A DNA stretch of 9,729 nucleotides from Clostridiales bacterium UBA1777 (lineage in GTDB: Bacteria; Bacillota; Clostridia; Oscillospirales; Oscillospiraceae), in the NCBI GenBank assembly GCA_002315275.1, contig DCGN01000069.1, positions 1-9,729 on the forward strand, read 5' to 3'. Below are positions 1 to 7,272 of this stretch, in pieces. Each line of letters opens with the position of its first letter. The stretch's first letter is position 1. The translations under genes and the position numbers were made by a program. The notes beneath the pieces are model-generated. The model saw only the letters and a list, made by a program, of their open reading frames with translations, did no database searches and was not told the DNA's origin.

Positions 1-879
1 GGAGAGCCGACGGTGCGGGATGATCTGCCCGAGCTTATCAGCTATATAAAGAACAAGGGAGCGAGGTTCATTCAGCTCAACTCGAACGGAATTCGCCTTG
101 CTGAAGACGCACACTACTGCGAAGAGCTTGCGGCGGCGGGGCTTTCGTACGTGTTCCTGCAGTTTGACGGCGTGGATGACAGCGTATATGAGGCGCTTCG
201 CGGGAGGCCTCTGTATGATGTCAAGATGCGCGCGATAGAAAACTGCGGCAGAGCGGGGCTCGGAGTTGCGCTCGTGCCGACGGTCGTGCGCGGCGTGAAC
301 GACGGTCAGATAGGCGATATTGTGAGCCTCGCGGCGTTTATGTCGCCGATCGTGCGAGGAGTGCATTTCCAGCCGGTCAGCTATATCGGGCACTATCCCG
401 ATGAGCCCGAGACCTCAGAGAGATACACGCTTGACGAGCTGATAAACGCGCTTGACAAGCAGGCGGGCATCTCGCCCGAGAGCATAGCGCCCTCAAGATG
501 CGACCATCCCCTCTGCGGATTTCACGGGCAGTTTACGGTGTCCGAGCTCGGAGAGCTTGTGCCGAGGAGAAAAGGCGCGTGGCAGCACGGGGCGTGCTCG
601 GCTTCGGCCGAGAGAAACCGCGATTTCGTGGGTAAGCACTGGTCGTCCGCGCCGGAGAAGACAGCGCCGGAAAACGCCGACCGGAAGAGCTTTGATTATA
701 TGGCTGACAGGCTCGCCCGCTACGGGCTCACGATCTCCGCGATGGCATTTCAGGATGCGGGAAACCTCGATATCGAGCGGCTGATGAGCTGCTCGCTTCA
801 CGTTTATTCAAACGGGAGGCTGAGGCCGTTCTGCGCACACTATCTCACGGCTTTTGATGAAAAGGAGAGCGAAAAATGA
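1..879 (+). CDS. Radical SAM enzyme, N-terminus missing (TrsS/Tes-like)
   Basis: The reading frame is open from base 1, so the gene starts left of the window; the GTG at 13-15 is an internal valine, not a start. The first visible residues, GEPT (bases 1-12), are the end of the GGEPT motif that contacts SAM in radical SAM enzymes, so the CxxxCxxC cluster loop lies outside. Then come TIM-barrel signatures: FIQLNSNGIRLA, FLQFDGVDD, LRGRPL, GLGVALVPT and VRGVHFQPVSY. The C-terminal part carries further cysteines (RCDHPLCGFH at about 496-525, a late CSLHV, and PFCAHYLT near the end), consistent with an auxiliary Fe-S or metal site. The sequence most resembles bacterial proteins named radical SAM (seleno)protein TrsS and, more distantly, tetraether-lipid synthase-like proteins; this is from memory. 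Substrate unknown. No in-frame TGA appears in the visible part, so a selenocysteine could only lie upstream. It is translationally coupled to the next gene. Confidence 0.85.
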   Translation, partial: GEPTVRDDLPELISYIKNKGARFIQLNSNGIRLAEDAHYCEELAAAGLSYVFLQFDGVDDSVYEALRGRPLYDVKMRAIENCGRAGLGVALVPTVVRGVNDGQIGDIVSLAAFMSPIVRGVHFQPVSYIGHYPDEPETSERYTLDELINALDKQAGISPESIAPSRCDHPLCGFHGQFTVSELGELVPRRKGAWQHGACSASAERNRDFVGKHWSSAPEKTAPENADRKSFDYMADRLARYGLTISAMAFQDAGNLDIERLMSCSLHVYSNGRLRPFCAHYLTAFDEKESEK

Positions 880-1970
880 GCAGATATATGGTGCTCGGCG
901 GATTTTTGGGTGCAGGAAAGACGACCGCCATGATAGCCTTTGCAGAGCATTTTGCCGCGCAGGGCAAGACCCCCGCGATACTTGTAAACGATCTCGGCGC
1001 GGACAACCTTGTGGACGGAGCGTACACCGGCTCCGCTGCGCCCTGCTGCATGGACACGATAACGGGCGGGTGCATCTGCTATCAGACGCAGGAGCTTGTG
1101 GACAAGCTGCGCCGCTTCAGAGATACATCGAGGGCTGACGTGATCATGTCGGATATCCCGGGCTGCGGCATAGGCGGGCTTGACCACGTGTATCTCACGC
1201 TTGCAAAGAACTATCCCGGGGAGTTTGATATATGCCCGTTCGTCGCGGTCGCCGATCCGGAGAGGCTGCGCATGATAATGCCCGAAAACGCGAACATAAA
1301 CCTGCCGGATGAGATGAGCTTTCTTTTTGATGCACAGCTCAGGGAGGCGGAGGTGATACTCCTCAACAAGATCGACACTCTCTCCGAGGAGAAGCTCGGC
1401 GAGTGCATGGATTTCCTCGTGAAGGGATATCCAAACGCGAAGGTGTTCGCCGTCTCGGCGAAGACGGGCGAGGGAATTGCCGCCGCTGCCGATCATATTG
1501 CCGGAAACCGCGCAGAGCTTGTCCACAGGGAGATAGGCTACGGAGGAAAGGAATTCATAGCCGCGGAAAGACGCCTCAGCTGGTACAACAGAAAATTCTT
1601 TGCCAAGTGCGAGGCGGGCAGGAATGTTGACGGAAATGAGTTCATAACCGCGCTTTTTGATAAGATCAGACAAGGCCTTAAGAGCGCGAACAGAAACGTG
1701 CCGCACCTGAAGGCATACGCATCTGGCGCAGGCAAGGAGTTTGCAAAGGCATCGCTTATCGGCGTCGATTATGACGTTGCCTTTGACGCTCGGTTCGATT
1801 CCCCGCAGAGTGACCTGCGCGTTATTCTGAACGCGAGAGCCGCCTGCGAGTCCGAGGTGCTCGATTTTCTGATGGACGGCGCCGTGAAGGCCACATGCAG
1901 AAAATTCGGCATGAGGTGCCACGTGTTTTTCACGGAATGCTTCGGCATGACGGACGAGGGCAACGATTAA
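876..1970 (+). CDS. G3E-family GTPase (CobW/P47K-like) with altered metal motif
   Basis: This 364-aa P-loop GTPase belongs to the G3E group (CobW, UreG, HypB relatives), which insert metals or service metallo- and corrinoid enzymes. The Walker A loop is GGFLGAGKTT (residues 8-17), the guanine-specificity motif is NKID (164-167), and SAKTGEG (194-200) matches a G5-like loop. The nearest type I recognise is the cobalamin-synthesis P47K-like proteins beside corrinoid methyltransferases in anaerobes. The family's CxCC metal-binding motif after the TGG turn reads CICY here (66-69), with an extra Cys pair at 57-58 and a Cys at 97. The ATG at 876 overlaps the TGA of the radical SAM gene (ATGA), and the GGAGAG at 863-868 serves as ribosome binding site. 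The coupling suggests that it supports the radical SAM enzyme or a shared metalloprotein partner; that is inference. The C-terminal half (about 230-364) is not assigned. Confidence 0.85.
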   Translation: MSRYMVLGGFLGAGKTTAMIAFAEHFAAQGKTPAILVNDLGADNLVDGAYTGSAAPCCMDTITGGCICYQTQELVDKLRRFRDTSRADVIMSDIPGCGIGGLDHVYLTLAKNYPGEFDICPFVAVADPERLRMIMPENANINLPDEMSFLFDAQLREAEVILLNKIDTLSEEKLGECMDFLVKGYPNAKVFAVSAKTGEGIAAAADHIAGNRAELVHREIGYGGKEFIAAERRLSWYNRKFFAKCEAGRNVDGNEFITALFDKIRQGLKSANRNVPHLKAYASGAGKEFAKASLIGVDYDVAFDARFDSPQSDLRVILNARAACESEVLDFLMDGAVKATCRKFGMRCHVFFTECFGMTDEGND

Positions 1971-1977
1971 AAATACA

Positions 1978-2004
1978 GCGATGAGCCGTATAAAGGCTCA
2001 TCGC
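1978..2004 (-). terminator. Intrinsic terminator of the 263-aa gene
   Basis: A perfect 10-bp stem (GCGATGAGCC at 1978-1987 with GGCTCATCGC at 1995-2004) has a 7-base loop. Read on the minus strand it is followed by TGTATTTTT, a U-tract two or three bases after the stem, so it best serves the minus-strand gene ending at 2012. On the plus strand no U-run follows, so it would be a weak terminator for the GTPase gene that ends at 1970. Confidence 0.75.
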
Positions 2005-2011
2005 CGATAAG

Positions 2012-2803
2012 TCAGAGCAGGCTCTTGTAATCGTCGCAGCGGTTGATGGTGTCGGGCGGGAAGAATTCCTCAACGGGGAAGCGTATCCTGCTGAAGAGAG
2101 AGCAGGGGTCATCCTCATCTGCGCCCGGGCACTCCTTCTCAGGCATGCAGTAATCGTACGCGGGAATGAGCAGCTGCGTGTCGCGCATGAGGCGGATAAT
2201 GCTGAACTGCCCGATAGTTGCGTACCATCTCTTTGCCGTGTCGGTGAGGATGAGCGACTCGGAAAAGGCGCTTGTGATGAAATCGGGTATGCTGCGCTGC
2301 TCCGTGTCCGCAGGGGACAGACCGGCGGAGTCGGCGAGCTTCATGTGAAGGCAAAGCGGCTCCACACAGCTCACGACAGCCGTGGGCATATCGTCCTCAA
2401 CGGAGGTCGGGAGCGCGTTGCCTGACGAGAACGTCTTCACGCTGCCCTCGCTCCCGAAGAGCATCACGCGCTTGTCAAATACGCAAAGCCCTGTACACTC
2501 TGCACCGGACGGAAGTGCTTCTCCCGTGACCCTGTAATAGTACGTGCAGTCTACGGTGTAATAGCCGCGGTTGAACGATATCGGGTTTACGGATACATCG
2601 ATGTACAGCAGCTCCGCGCTACGGGGGCGGATACTCAGCGCACTCTCTATGTATGACTGAGAGCTTGTCGTAGGGTACACACGCAGATCGTCGACGCAGT
2701 CCTTATCGCGGCAGCTGTCGAATATCTTTTCGGTGCTGATGCATACGGCTTCTCGGATGCTGGCAGAGCAGTCGTTTTGCCCTGCCGAAACTCTGTCGGC
2801 CAT
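2012..2803 (-). CDS. Conserved clostridial protein of unknown function, Cys-rich
   Basis: This is a 263-aa soluble protein without signal peptide or membrane segment. I recognise the pattern from uncharacterised proteins of sporulating Clostridia but know no function. Landmarks are DSCRDKDC (29-36) followed by DDLRVY, then SFNRGYYTVD, a FDKRVMLFGSEGSVK stretch, an MPTAVV strand, and a C-terminal CMPEKECPG and FPVEEFFPP. Its many cysteines and beta-strand-like segments would suit a cross-linked structural protein such as a spore-surface component, but that is a guess. The frame is open for 43 more codons upstream, but the ATG at 2803 is preceded by AGGAGGT with an 8-base spacer, while the extension overlaps the promoter region of the opposite gene; I therefore chose the ATG at 2803. 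A CATAAACT box at 2848-2855 (minus strand) resembles mother-cell sigma -10 sites, only weakly. It converges with the radical SAM/GTPase pair and is divergent from the DUF4364 gene. Confidence 0.8.
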   Translation of the reverse strand: MADRVSAGQNDCSASIREAVCISTEKIFDSCRDKDCVDDLRVYPTTSSQSYIESALSIRPRSAELLYIDVSVNPISFNRGYYTVDCTYYYRVTGEALPSGAECTGLCVFDKRVMLFGSEGSVKTFSSGNALPTSVEDDMPTAVVSCVEPLCLHMKLADSAGLSPADTEQRSIPDFITSAFSESLILTDTAKRWYATIGQFSIIRLMRDTQLLIPAYDYCMPEKECPGADEDDPCSLFSRIRFPVEEFFPPDTINRCDDYKSLL

Positions 2804-2885
2804 AGGTAGATACCTCCTGCTGATGGGATTTGAAGAAGCTTCACTACAGTTTATGCACTGATGCCGTGAGCGTGATAATTTCCGC

Positions 2886-2913
2886 TTGAAAATCTTTCGC
2901 GTTGCGGTATAAT
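2886..2913 (+). promoter_or_regulatory. Sigma-A-type promoter of the DUF4364-asnA operon
   Basis: TTGAAA (2886-2891) and a consensus TATAAT (2908-2913) are separated by 16 bases. The -10 box ends 36 bases before the ATG at 2950, which has GGAGG at 2940-2944 as ribosome binding site. The leader is far too short for a T-box or other large riboswitch. Confidence 0.75.
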
Positions 2914-2949
2914 TATATATTATTTTGATCATTTAATTCGGAGGATGAC

Positions 2950-3471
2950 ATGGACAGACTCGGTTTTATTCATGAAAAGCTCGATATCAAGATCCTCATC
3001 TTATATATTCTGCGCCGCCTGTCATGGTACGTAGACCCCGTGGTGCTGTCAGAGCTCTGCCAGTGTGACGGCGGTGTGGGCTATTTTGACTATTCCGACT
3101 GCCTCACGGAGCTTATAGAGACGGGGCAGATAGAAGAAGCCGAGGAAGGCCTCCGCATCACGGAAAAGGGTGCGGCAAATGTCGATGCCGTCGAGAGCAG
3201 TCTGCCGTACTCCGTACGCGCAAAGGCGAGGAAGGAGCTGCAGCCCGTGAACGAGAAGCTCGAGCGCGCCGCGCTTATCAAGGCGACACATGAGGTCACT
3301 CCGTCCGGCTGCATCGTTTCCCTCAAAATGGGGGACGGTATGGGCGAGCTTATCGACCTGAAGCTTCTGTGCTCGGGCGAGGAGCAGGCGAAGAAGATAA
3401 AACGCAATTTCCGCAATAACGCGGAGGAATATTACCAGAAGATAGCGGACTTACTCAGCGAGGAGAAATAA
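2950..3471 (+). CDS. DUF4364 family protein, putative winged-helix regulator
   Basis: The 173-aa product matches the DUF4364 family, a clostridial group of about this length. The N-terminal part (about 1-75) has the helix pattern of a winged-helix domain: KLDIKILILYILRRL, then a recognition-like stretch around YFDYSDCLTELIETGQI, and a wing ending in LRITEKG. The C-terminal half is a mixed alpha/beta segment (SGCIVSLKMGDG and an EEQAKKIKRNFRNN helix) of unknown role. A DNA-binding function is inferred from fold resemblance only; no target is known to me. The ATG at 2950 is supported by GGAGG 5 bases upstream and by the promoter at 2886-2913. The stop codon is 3 bases before the asnA start, so the two genes are almost certainly co-transcribed; the protein could sense nitrogen or asparagine status, which is speculation. 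Confidence 0.85.
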   Translation: MDRLGFIHEKLDIKILILYILRRLSWYVDPVVLSELCQCDGGVGYFDYSDCLTELIETGQIEEAEEGLRITEKGAANVDAVESSLPYSVRAKARKELQPVNEKLERAALIKATHEVTPSGCIVSLKMGDGMGELIDLKLLCSGEEQAKKIKRNFRNNAEEYYQKIADLLSEEK

Positions 3472-3474
3472 CAC

Positions 3475-4488
3475 ATGAAAAGCATGATCCCGGAGGGCTA
3501 CACGAGCCTCCTTTCAATCTATGATACGCAGAAGGCGATAAGCCTGCTCAAGCGCCTGTTTGAGGACAGACTCGCCGCTCTTTTGAATTTAAACCGCGTT
3601 TCCGCTCCGCTCTTCGTGGCGGACGATTCAGGCCTCAATGACAACCTGAACGGCGTGGAGCGCCCCGTCTCGTTTGATATTCTCCGCTCCGACAGAAGAG
3701 CGGAGGTAGTCCACTCGCTCGCAAAGTGGAAGCGACTTGCGCTTAAAAGATACGGCTTCTACCCCGGCAAGGGCATCTATACCGACATGAATGCCATCCG
3801 CCGCGATGAGGACGAGCTTGACAATCTCCACTCCGTGTACGTTGACCAGTGGGACTGGGAAAAGGTGATCCTGCCGGAGAACAGGAATATAGACTACCTA
3901 AAATCCACCGTGATGGACATCGTGAAGGCTATATGCGACACGCAGGATACGATGGAGAGCATCTATCCTCAGCTCGGCGGCCTCGGAAAGCTGTCAAGAT
4001 CCGTTTCGTTCGTAACGAGCCAGCAGCTTGAGGATATGTACCCGGAGCTCACCCCAAAGCAGAGAGAGAACGAATACGTCAGGGAGCATAAGACGGCCTT
4101 TATCATGGGTATAGGCGCGCCGCTCAAGTCCGGCAAGCCGCATGACGGCCGCGCACCCGACTATGACGACTGGGCGCTGAACGGCGATATAATGTTCTGG
4201 GATGAGCTTCTCGGCTGCGCGATGGAGATATCCTCGATGGGCATCCGCGTTGATCCCGTGTCGATGAAAAAACAGCTCGAGTTGTCGGGTCATACGGAGA
4301 GAGCAAGGCTGCCGTATCATAAAATGCTCCTCGCGGGCGAGCTGCCGCTCACTATCGGCGGAGGCATAGGCCAGTCGAGGCTGTCGATGCTGCTGCTTGG
4401 CAAGGCGCACATCGGCGAGGTGCAGGCTTCAATATGGGACGAGTATACGGAAAAGCTCTGCGCGGAGAACAACATCATGCTTCTTTGA
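3475..4488 (+). CDS. asnA: Aspartate--ammonia ligase (asparagine synthetase A)
   Basis: This cytoplasmic enzyme makes asparagine from aspartate and ammonia, with ATP cleaved to AMP and pyrophosphate. It has the class II aminoacyl-tRNA-synthetase-like fold and normally works as a homodimer. The 337-aa length is normal for the family (about 330). Conserved blocks are present in order: DNLNGVERPV (56-65), VVHSLAKWKR (78-87), HSVYVDQWDWE (119-129), KSTV (143-146), RAPDYDDW (226-233), LNGDI (235-239), SSMGIRVD (253-260) and TIGGGIGQSRL (293-303), so the active site looks complete. The ATG at 3475 has AGGAG at 3461-3465 inside the end of the DUF4364 gene, whose TAA is 3 bases upstream. It is the second gene of that operon and converges with the MATE gene across a shared hairpin. 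Being ammonia-dependent, it fits an anaerobe living with abundant ammonium. Confidence 0.97.
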   Translation: MKSMIPEGYTSLLSIYDTQKAISLLKRLFEDRLAALLNLNRVSAPLFVADDSGLNDNLNGVERPVSFDILRSDRRAEVVHSLAKWKRLALKRYGFYPGKGIYTDMNAIRRDEDELDNLHSVYVDQWDWEKVILPENRNIDYLKSTVMDIVKAICDTQDTMESIYPQLGGLGKLSRSVSFVTSQQLEDMYPELTPKQRENEYVREHKTAFIMGIGAPLKSGKPHDGRAPDYDDWALNGDIMFWDELLGCAMEISSMGIRVDPVSMKKQLELSGHTERARLPYHKMLLAGELPLTIGGGIGQSRLSMLLLGKAHIGEVQASIWDEYTEKLCAENNIMLL

Positions 4489-4519
4489 TGCGAAGAGCAT
4501 TGATCGGATAACAGAAAAG

Positions 4520-4544
4520 GCCGGACGGGTTAAAACCGTCCGGC
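4520..4544. terminator. Shared hairpin terminator between asnA and the MATE gene
   Basis: GCCGGACGG (4520-4528) pairs with CCGTCCGGC (4536-4544) around a 7-base loop, and the stem can extend by a G-U and an A-U pair. On the minus strand it is followed by CTTTTCTG, a short U-run, which favours the MATE gene ending at 4558. On the plus strand only TTATG follows, so for asnA (ending at 4488) it is a weaker stop. Confidence 0.7.
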
Positions 4545-4557
4545 TTATGCACATTAA

Positions 4558-5907
4558 TTACCGTGTTATATTTCTTATCCACTGATAGCTCCTGTAATAG
4601 CGGATGACGAACGGGATCTTCCAGAACTCGTCAAGACAGAGCACAAAGTATACCCACATCGGCGGGAGCTTGAGGACAAACGCGCAGATAAAGCCGAGCG
4701 GCACGCTCACGCACCACATGGTTATGATATCGCACTTCATGCCCCAGCGGGTATTACCGCCCGCGCGGAGAAGGCCCGCTATGATAAGCGTGTTCATTAT
4801 CTGCCCGATGACATAATAGGAGCTTATGATGAGCATTGTGTTCAGATAGCCCTGCGCGGTATCGGAAAGCGTGAAAAAGCTGATGACATACAGACGCGAG
4901 ACAAGAATGCAAAGCCCCGTGACTATGCCGAGCCCCAGCGAGATAAGGCAGAAAAGGTCACCCTCGTGCCGCGCCTTGTCAAGCTCATTGCAGCCTATCT
5001 CCTTGCCTACCATGACGGTCGCGCCGCTTCCGAGAGCAAAGGCGATGACCGTGAACAGCTCACGCACGGTGGTTGCAACTGAGTTCGCGGCTACAACATC
5101 GGAATTGAGGTGCCCCATGATGACGGAATACATCGAGAAAGCCAGAGTCCAGCTGCCGTCATTTATCAGAGCCGGCATGGAGTATTTCAGAAAATCGCCG
5201 AAGAGGAGCTTGTGATGCGAGATGAACAGCCTCGGCTTGATCGCAAATAGCTTTCCGCGGAGCGCGTCTGTTACGCACAGTGCAAGCTCTACAACTCTTG
5301 AAATAACGGTCGCGAGAGCAACGCCTATGATGCCGAGCTTAGGTGCGCCTAAAAGACCGAAAATGAATACGGCGTTAAGAACAACGTTTGCGGCAAGCGC
5401 GGACGAGGTGATGAGCGTTGAAGCGAGCGCACGCTCCACGCTCCTGAGCATGCTCTCGTATGAATTGGAGATGCCCCAGAAAATATACGAAAATGCCGCG
5501 ACGCGAAGATAGCGGCTGCCGAATTCGATAAGAACGGGCACATCCGTATAGACTGCCATCAAAGCCCTCGGCGCGAAGAAGCATAAGGCGCTGACGATGA
5601 CCGTCGCGCAGGTGATGATCTTTATCGCGATGCCCGTGACTGTCTGAATTGAATCCGTGTCGCCCTTGCCCCAGTACTGCGAGGCGAGGATGGTGATACC
5701 GGAGTTGAGCCCGAACAGAAGGCCGAACAGCAGAAACGCGAACTGATTCGCGAGCGAGACCGCGGAAAGCTCATCCTGCCCGACATAGCCGAGCATCAAT
5801 ATGTCCACGGAGTTGACAGCCGTGGAAAAGAAGTTCTGTACGGCGATAGGAACAACAAGAGTAAGAAGCGATGCCCAGAAGTGCTTGTTTTTTGCTATCT
5901 CTCCCAT
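4558..5907 (-). CDS. MATE family efflux transporter
   Basis: This 449-aa integral membrane protein of the multidrug and toxic compound extrusion family should export cationic drugs or metabolites in exchange for Na+ or H+. Hydrophobic segments run along the whole length, consistent with 12 helices. N-terminal lobe signatures include VVPIAVQNFFSTAVNSVDI, LMLGYVGQDELSAVS and the helix-2/3 loop ASQYWGKGD (75-83). The second lobe repeats the pattern near residue 240 (INDGSWTLAFSMY, then ATTVRELFTVIAFALGSG and the loop VGKEIG). Length and lobes are complete. The ATG at 5907 has GAAAGG eight bases upstream and a promoter at 5944-5972. It is a single-gene unit with the terminator at 4520-4544. The substrate cannot be read from the sequence, and no dedicated regulator sits beside it. 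Confidence 0.93.
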   Translation of the reverse strand: MGEIAKNKHFWASLLTLVVPIAVQNFFSTAVNSVDILMLGYVGQDELSAVSLANQFAFLLFGLLFGLNSGITILASQYWGKGDTDSIQTVTGIAIKIITCATVIVSALCFFAPRALMAVYTDVPVLIEFGSRYLRVAAFSYIFWGISNSYESMLRSVERALASTLITSSALAANVVLNAVFIFGLLGAPKLGIIGVALATVISRVVELALCVTDALRGKLFAIKPRLFISHHKLLFGDFLKYSMPALINDGSWTLAFSMYSVIMGHLNSDVVAANSVATTVRELFTVIAFALGSGATVMVGKEIGCNELDKARHEGDLFCLISLGLGIVTGLCILVSRLYVISFFTLSDTAQGYLNTMLIISSYYVIGQIMNTLIIAGLLRAGGNTRWGMKCDIITMWCVSVPLGFICAFVLKLPPMWVYFVLCLDEFWKIPFVIRYYRSYQWIRNITR

Positions 5908-5943
5908 TTGAAAAGCCTTTCGAATGAAGTAATCTTATAGGCT

Positions 5944-5972
5944 ACTATACATCATTTCTTTTTATTTCACAA
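5944..5972 (-). promoter_or_regulatory. Sigma-A-type promoter of the MATE gene
   Basis: On the minus strand, TTGTGA (5967-5972) and TATAGT (5944-5949) are 17 bases apart, the ideal spacing. They lie 36 bases upstream of the ATG at 5907. No operator-like palindrome was noticed around it. Confidence 0.65.
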
Positions 5973-5990
5973 TAGGAGCGGGTATACAAA

Positions 5991-6021
5991 CAGAGAAGGC
6001 GCCGAGGAGACGCCTTCTCTG
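5991..6021 (-). terminator. Hairpin terminator of the alpha/beta-hydrolase gene
   Basis: A perfect 11-bp stem (CAGAGAAGGCG at 5991-6001 with CGCCTTCTCTG at 6011-6021) closes a 9-base loop. It lies 29 bases beyond the stop of the minus-strand hydrolase gene. The minus-strand tail is TTTGTATA, so the U-tract is short, but position and stem strength support termination. It also insulates the MATE promoter just beyond. Confidence 0.65.
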
Positions 6022-6050
6022 ATCAAACGAATTATTATTTATCGGAAGGA

Positions 6051-7022
6051 TCACACATCCGGCAGGGAACCGGTGTCGAGCCAAGCCAAAATGTCGGAAG
6101 CACATTTGTGAGGCATTTCAAACTGAATATTGTGACCGATGCCCGGGTAGTTTACATAACTGTTTTCATCCACATCAAATATATCGAGCAATTCGTCCTG
6201 ATACTCGGTAAGAGCCATCGTGTCCGCGTCGCCGTGCAGGACAAGAACGGGGATGCTGTGGTCGATCTGAGAGTATAGGTCTGTCATATTGACAGATACC
6301 ATGCCGAGGAAAATGTTTTTCCACGCCTTTTTGGACAGAGCCTGCGCCTCTTTTTTCATGTTTTCGAGGAACACGTCAAACACGTCGGCAAACTCTTCTT
6401 CGTGCAATGAGGTCGCATACCATTTATCCATGAAATCGTCTGTCGGATGGCCGTCCTCTTCGATAGGCTCAATATAATGCTGATATGCCGATATCAATAC
6501 GGAGTTCTGATATTGTTTGATCGGAACCGAGCTTACCAGAACGATCTTATTGCATCTTTCGGGGAACATTACGGAGAAGCACTGCACGGTATAGCTTCCC
6601 AGCGAATGGCCGACAAGGATAGCCTTGTCTATATTCATCGCGTCAAAGAAAGCTTCCATGTCTGTGGCATAGGTAATAGGCGTATAGTACCCGTCCGGTG
6701 CGTCGGAGCTTCCCATGCCGCGAAGATCGGGCAAATAAACGTGATATCCGGCCTGCGCAAAATACGGCGCGGCAAAACTCCAAGAACGCGAGTTATCGGT
6801 CATGCCATGCTGAAGAATGATAACCGGCCCGTCGGGATCGCCCATTTCAACATAAGCCGCTTTTATGCCGGTTGATAATTCAACAAACTGCTTGGACTCA
6901 GCCCATTCATCCTGGCTGATATTCAGAGGCAGCTCTTTTTTGCCGGATGCGGTTTCCGCGCACCCGACAAGGCATGTCATGGCAAGTACCGCCGCAAGGA
7001 TCAAACAAATAATTCTTTTCAT
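6051..7022 (-). CDS. Alpha/beta-hydrolase fold lipoprotein
   Basis: The 323-aa product starts with a lipoprotein signal peptide: MKR, a hydrophobic core, and a lipobox LVGC with the lipidated cysteine at 21. It should therefore be anchored to the outer face of the membrane. The rest is a full alpha/beta-hydrolase: oxyanion HG (72-73), DLRG (99-102), nucleophile elbow GHSLG with Ser140, acid Asp265 or Asp267 in HGDAD, and catalytic His297 in GIGHN, so a complete Ser-Asp-His triad is visible. It resembles esterase, lipase or haloperoxidase-like members; the substrate is unknown. The frame extends to a TTG at 7040, but GGGAGAG lies 9 bases before the ATG at 7022, and only that start gives a clean signal peptide. 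It is a single gene with its own promoter and terminator. Base composition looks lower in GC than the genes to its left, and it borders the mobile element, so it may be acquired. Confidence 0.9.
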   Translation of the reverse strand: MKRIICLILAAVLAMTCLVGCAETASGKKELPLNISQDEWAESKQFVELSTGIKAAYVEMGDPDGPVIILQHGMTDNSRSWSFAAPYFAQAGYHVYLPDLRGMGSSDAPDGYYTPITYATDMEAFFDAMNIDKAILVGHSLGSYTVQCFSVMFPERCNKIVLVSSVPIKQYQNSVLISAYQHYIEPIEEDGHPTDDFMDKWYATSLHEEEFADVFDVFLENMKKEAQALSKKAWKNIFLGMVSVNMTDLYSQIDHSIPVLVLHGDADTMALTEYQDELLDIFDVDENSYVNYPGIGHNIQFEMPHKCASDILAWLDTGSLPDV

Positions 7023-7061
7023 ATCCGTTATCTCTCCCAAATCATAATATTTTTCGCTGAC

Positions 7062-7091
7062 ATAATATCATAGAATGCAGGTATTTTTCAA
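7062..7091 (-). promoter_or_regulatory. Promoter of the hydrolase lipoprotein gene
   Basis: On the minus strand, TTGAAA (7086-7091) and TATTAT (7062-7067) are 18 bases apart, 39 bases upstream of the chosen ATG at 7022. The -35 box lies on the chromosomal side of the AT-rich junction patch that starts near 7130, so the integrated element does not appear to disrupt it. Confidence 0.6.
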
Positions 7092-7150
7092 GCCGGACTT
7101 AGGCCGCGAAGTGTGAAAATGTCGGTCAAGCAACCTAATTATTCTTTTTT

Positions 7151-7212
7151 AAGTCTTCATTATTAATTATTCATTAGAAAATCCTGTCACTGTTAATGAA
7201 TACTGAAGACTT
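7151..7212. repeat. Inverted repeat AAGTCTTCA/TGAAGACTT
   Basis: AAGTCTTCA (7151-7159) and its exact reverse complement TGAAGACTT (7204-7212) flank 44 bases. Further partial complementarity continues inward (left TATT...CATTA against right TAATGAATA, allowing a 7-base gap). The right arm overlaps the recombinase stop codon (7211-7213). Placement at the element edge makes a recombinase-binding or junction role possible but unproven. Confidence 0.6.
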
Positions 7213-7272
7213 AATATTGAATAATGAATAATACAAAGCGAAAATCCTGCCGCTTATCGTGACAGGATTTTC
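7177..7272. repeat. 14-base inverted copy GAAAATCCTGTCAC, plus a partial third copy
   Basis: GAAAATCCTGTCAC occurs at 7177-7190 on the plus strand and as its exact reverse complement at 7259-7272. Its first ten bases occur a third time at 7240-7249, where they form the left arm of the 7234-7278 hairpin. The 7259-7272 segment can therefore pair either with 7240-7249 (terminator hairpin) or with 7177-7190. Confidence 0.7.

Noticed and set aside
840..1922. Long minus-strand open frame of 360 codons
   Set aside because: It lies antisense to the G3E GTPase, whose motifs are unmistakable. The frame is open because of GC-rich codon usage, has no recognisable domain, and has no good ribosome binding site.
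2804..2932. 43-codon N-terminal extension of the 263-aa protein
   Set aside because: It would start within a few bases of the opposite promoter's -10 box and lacks a ribosome binding site, while the ATG at 2803 has a near-perfect one.
2804..2949. Asparagine T-box or riboswitch ahead of the asnA operon
   Set aside because: The transcript leader after the -10 box is under 40 bases, and no T-box sequence or stem-loop plus terminator is present.
3994..4410. Minus-strand open frame of 138 codons
   Set aside because: Shadow of asnA; the conserved AsnA blocks are read on the plus strand throughout this stretch.
7140..7240. CRISPR-like repeats from the repeated ATTATTCATTA runs
   Set aside because: The runs are short, irregular AT-rich and inverted sequences, with no uniform spacing and no spacers.
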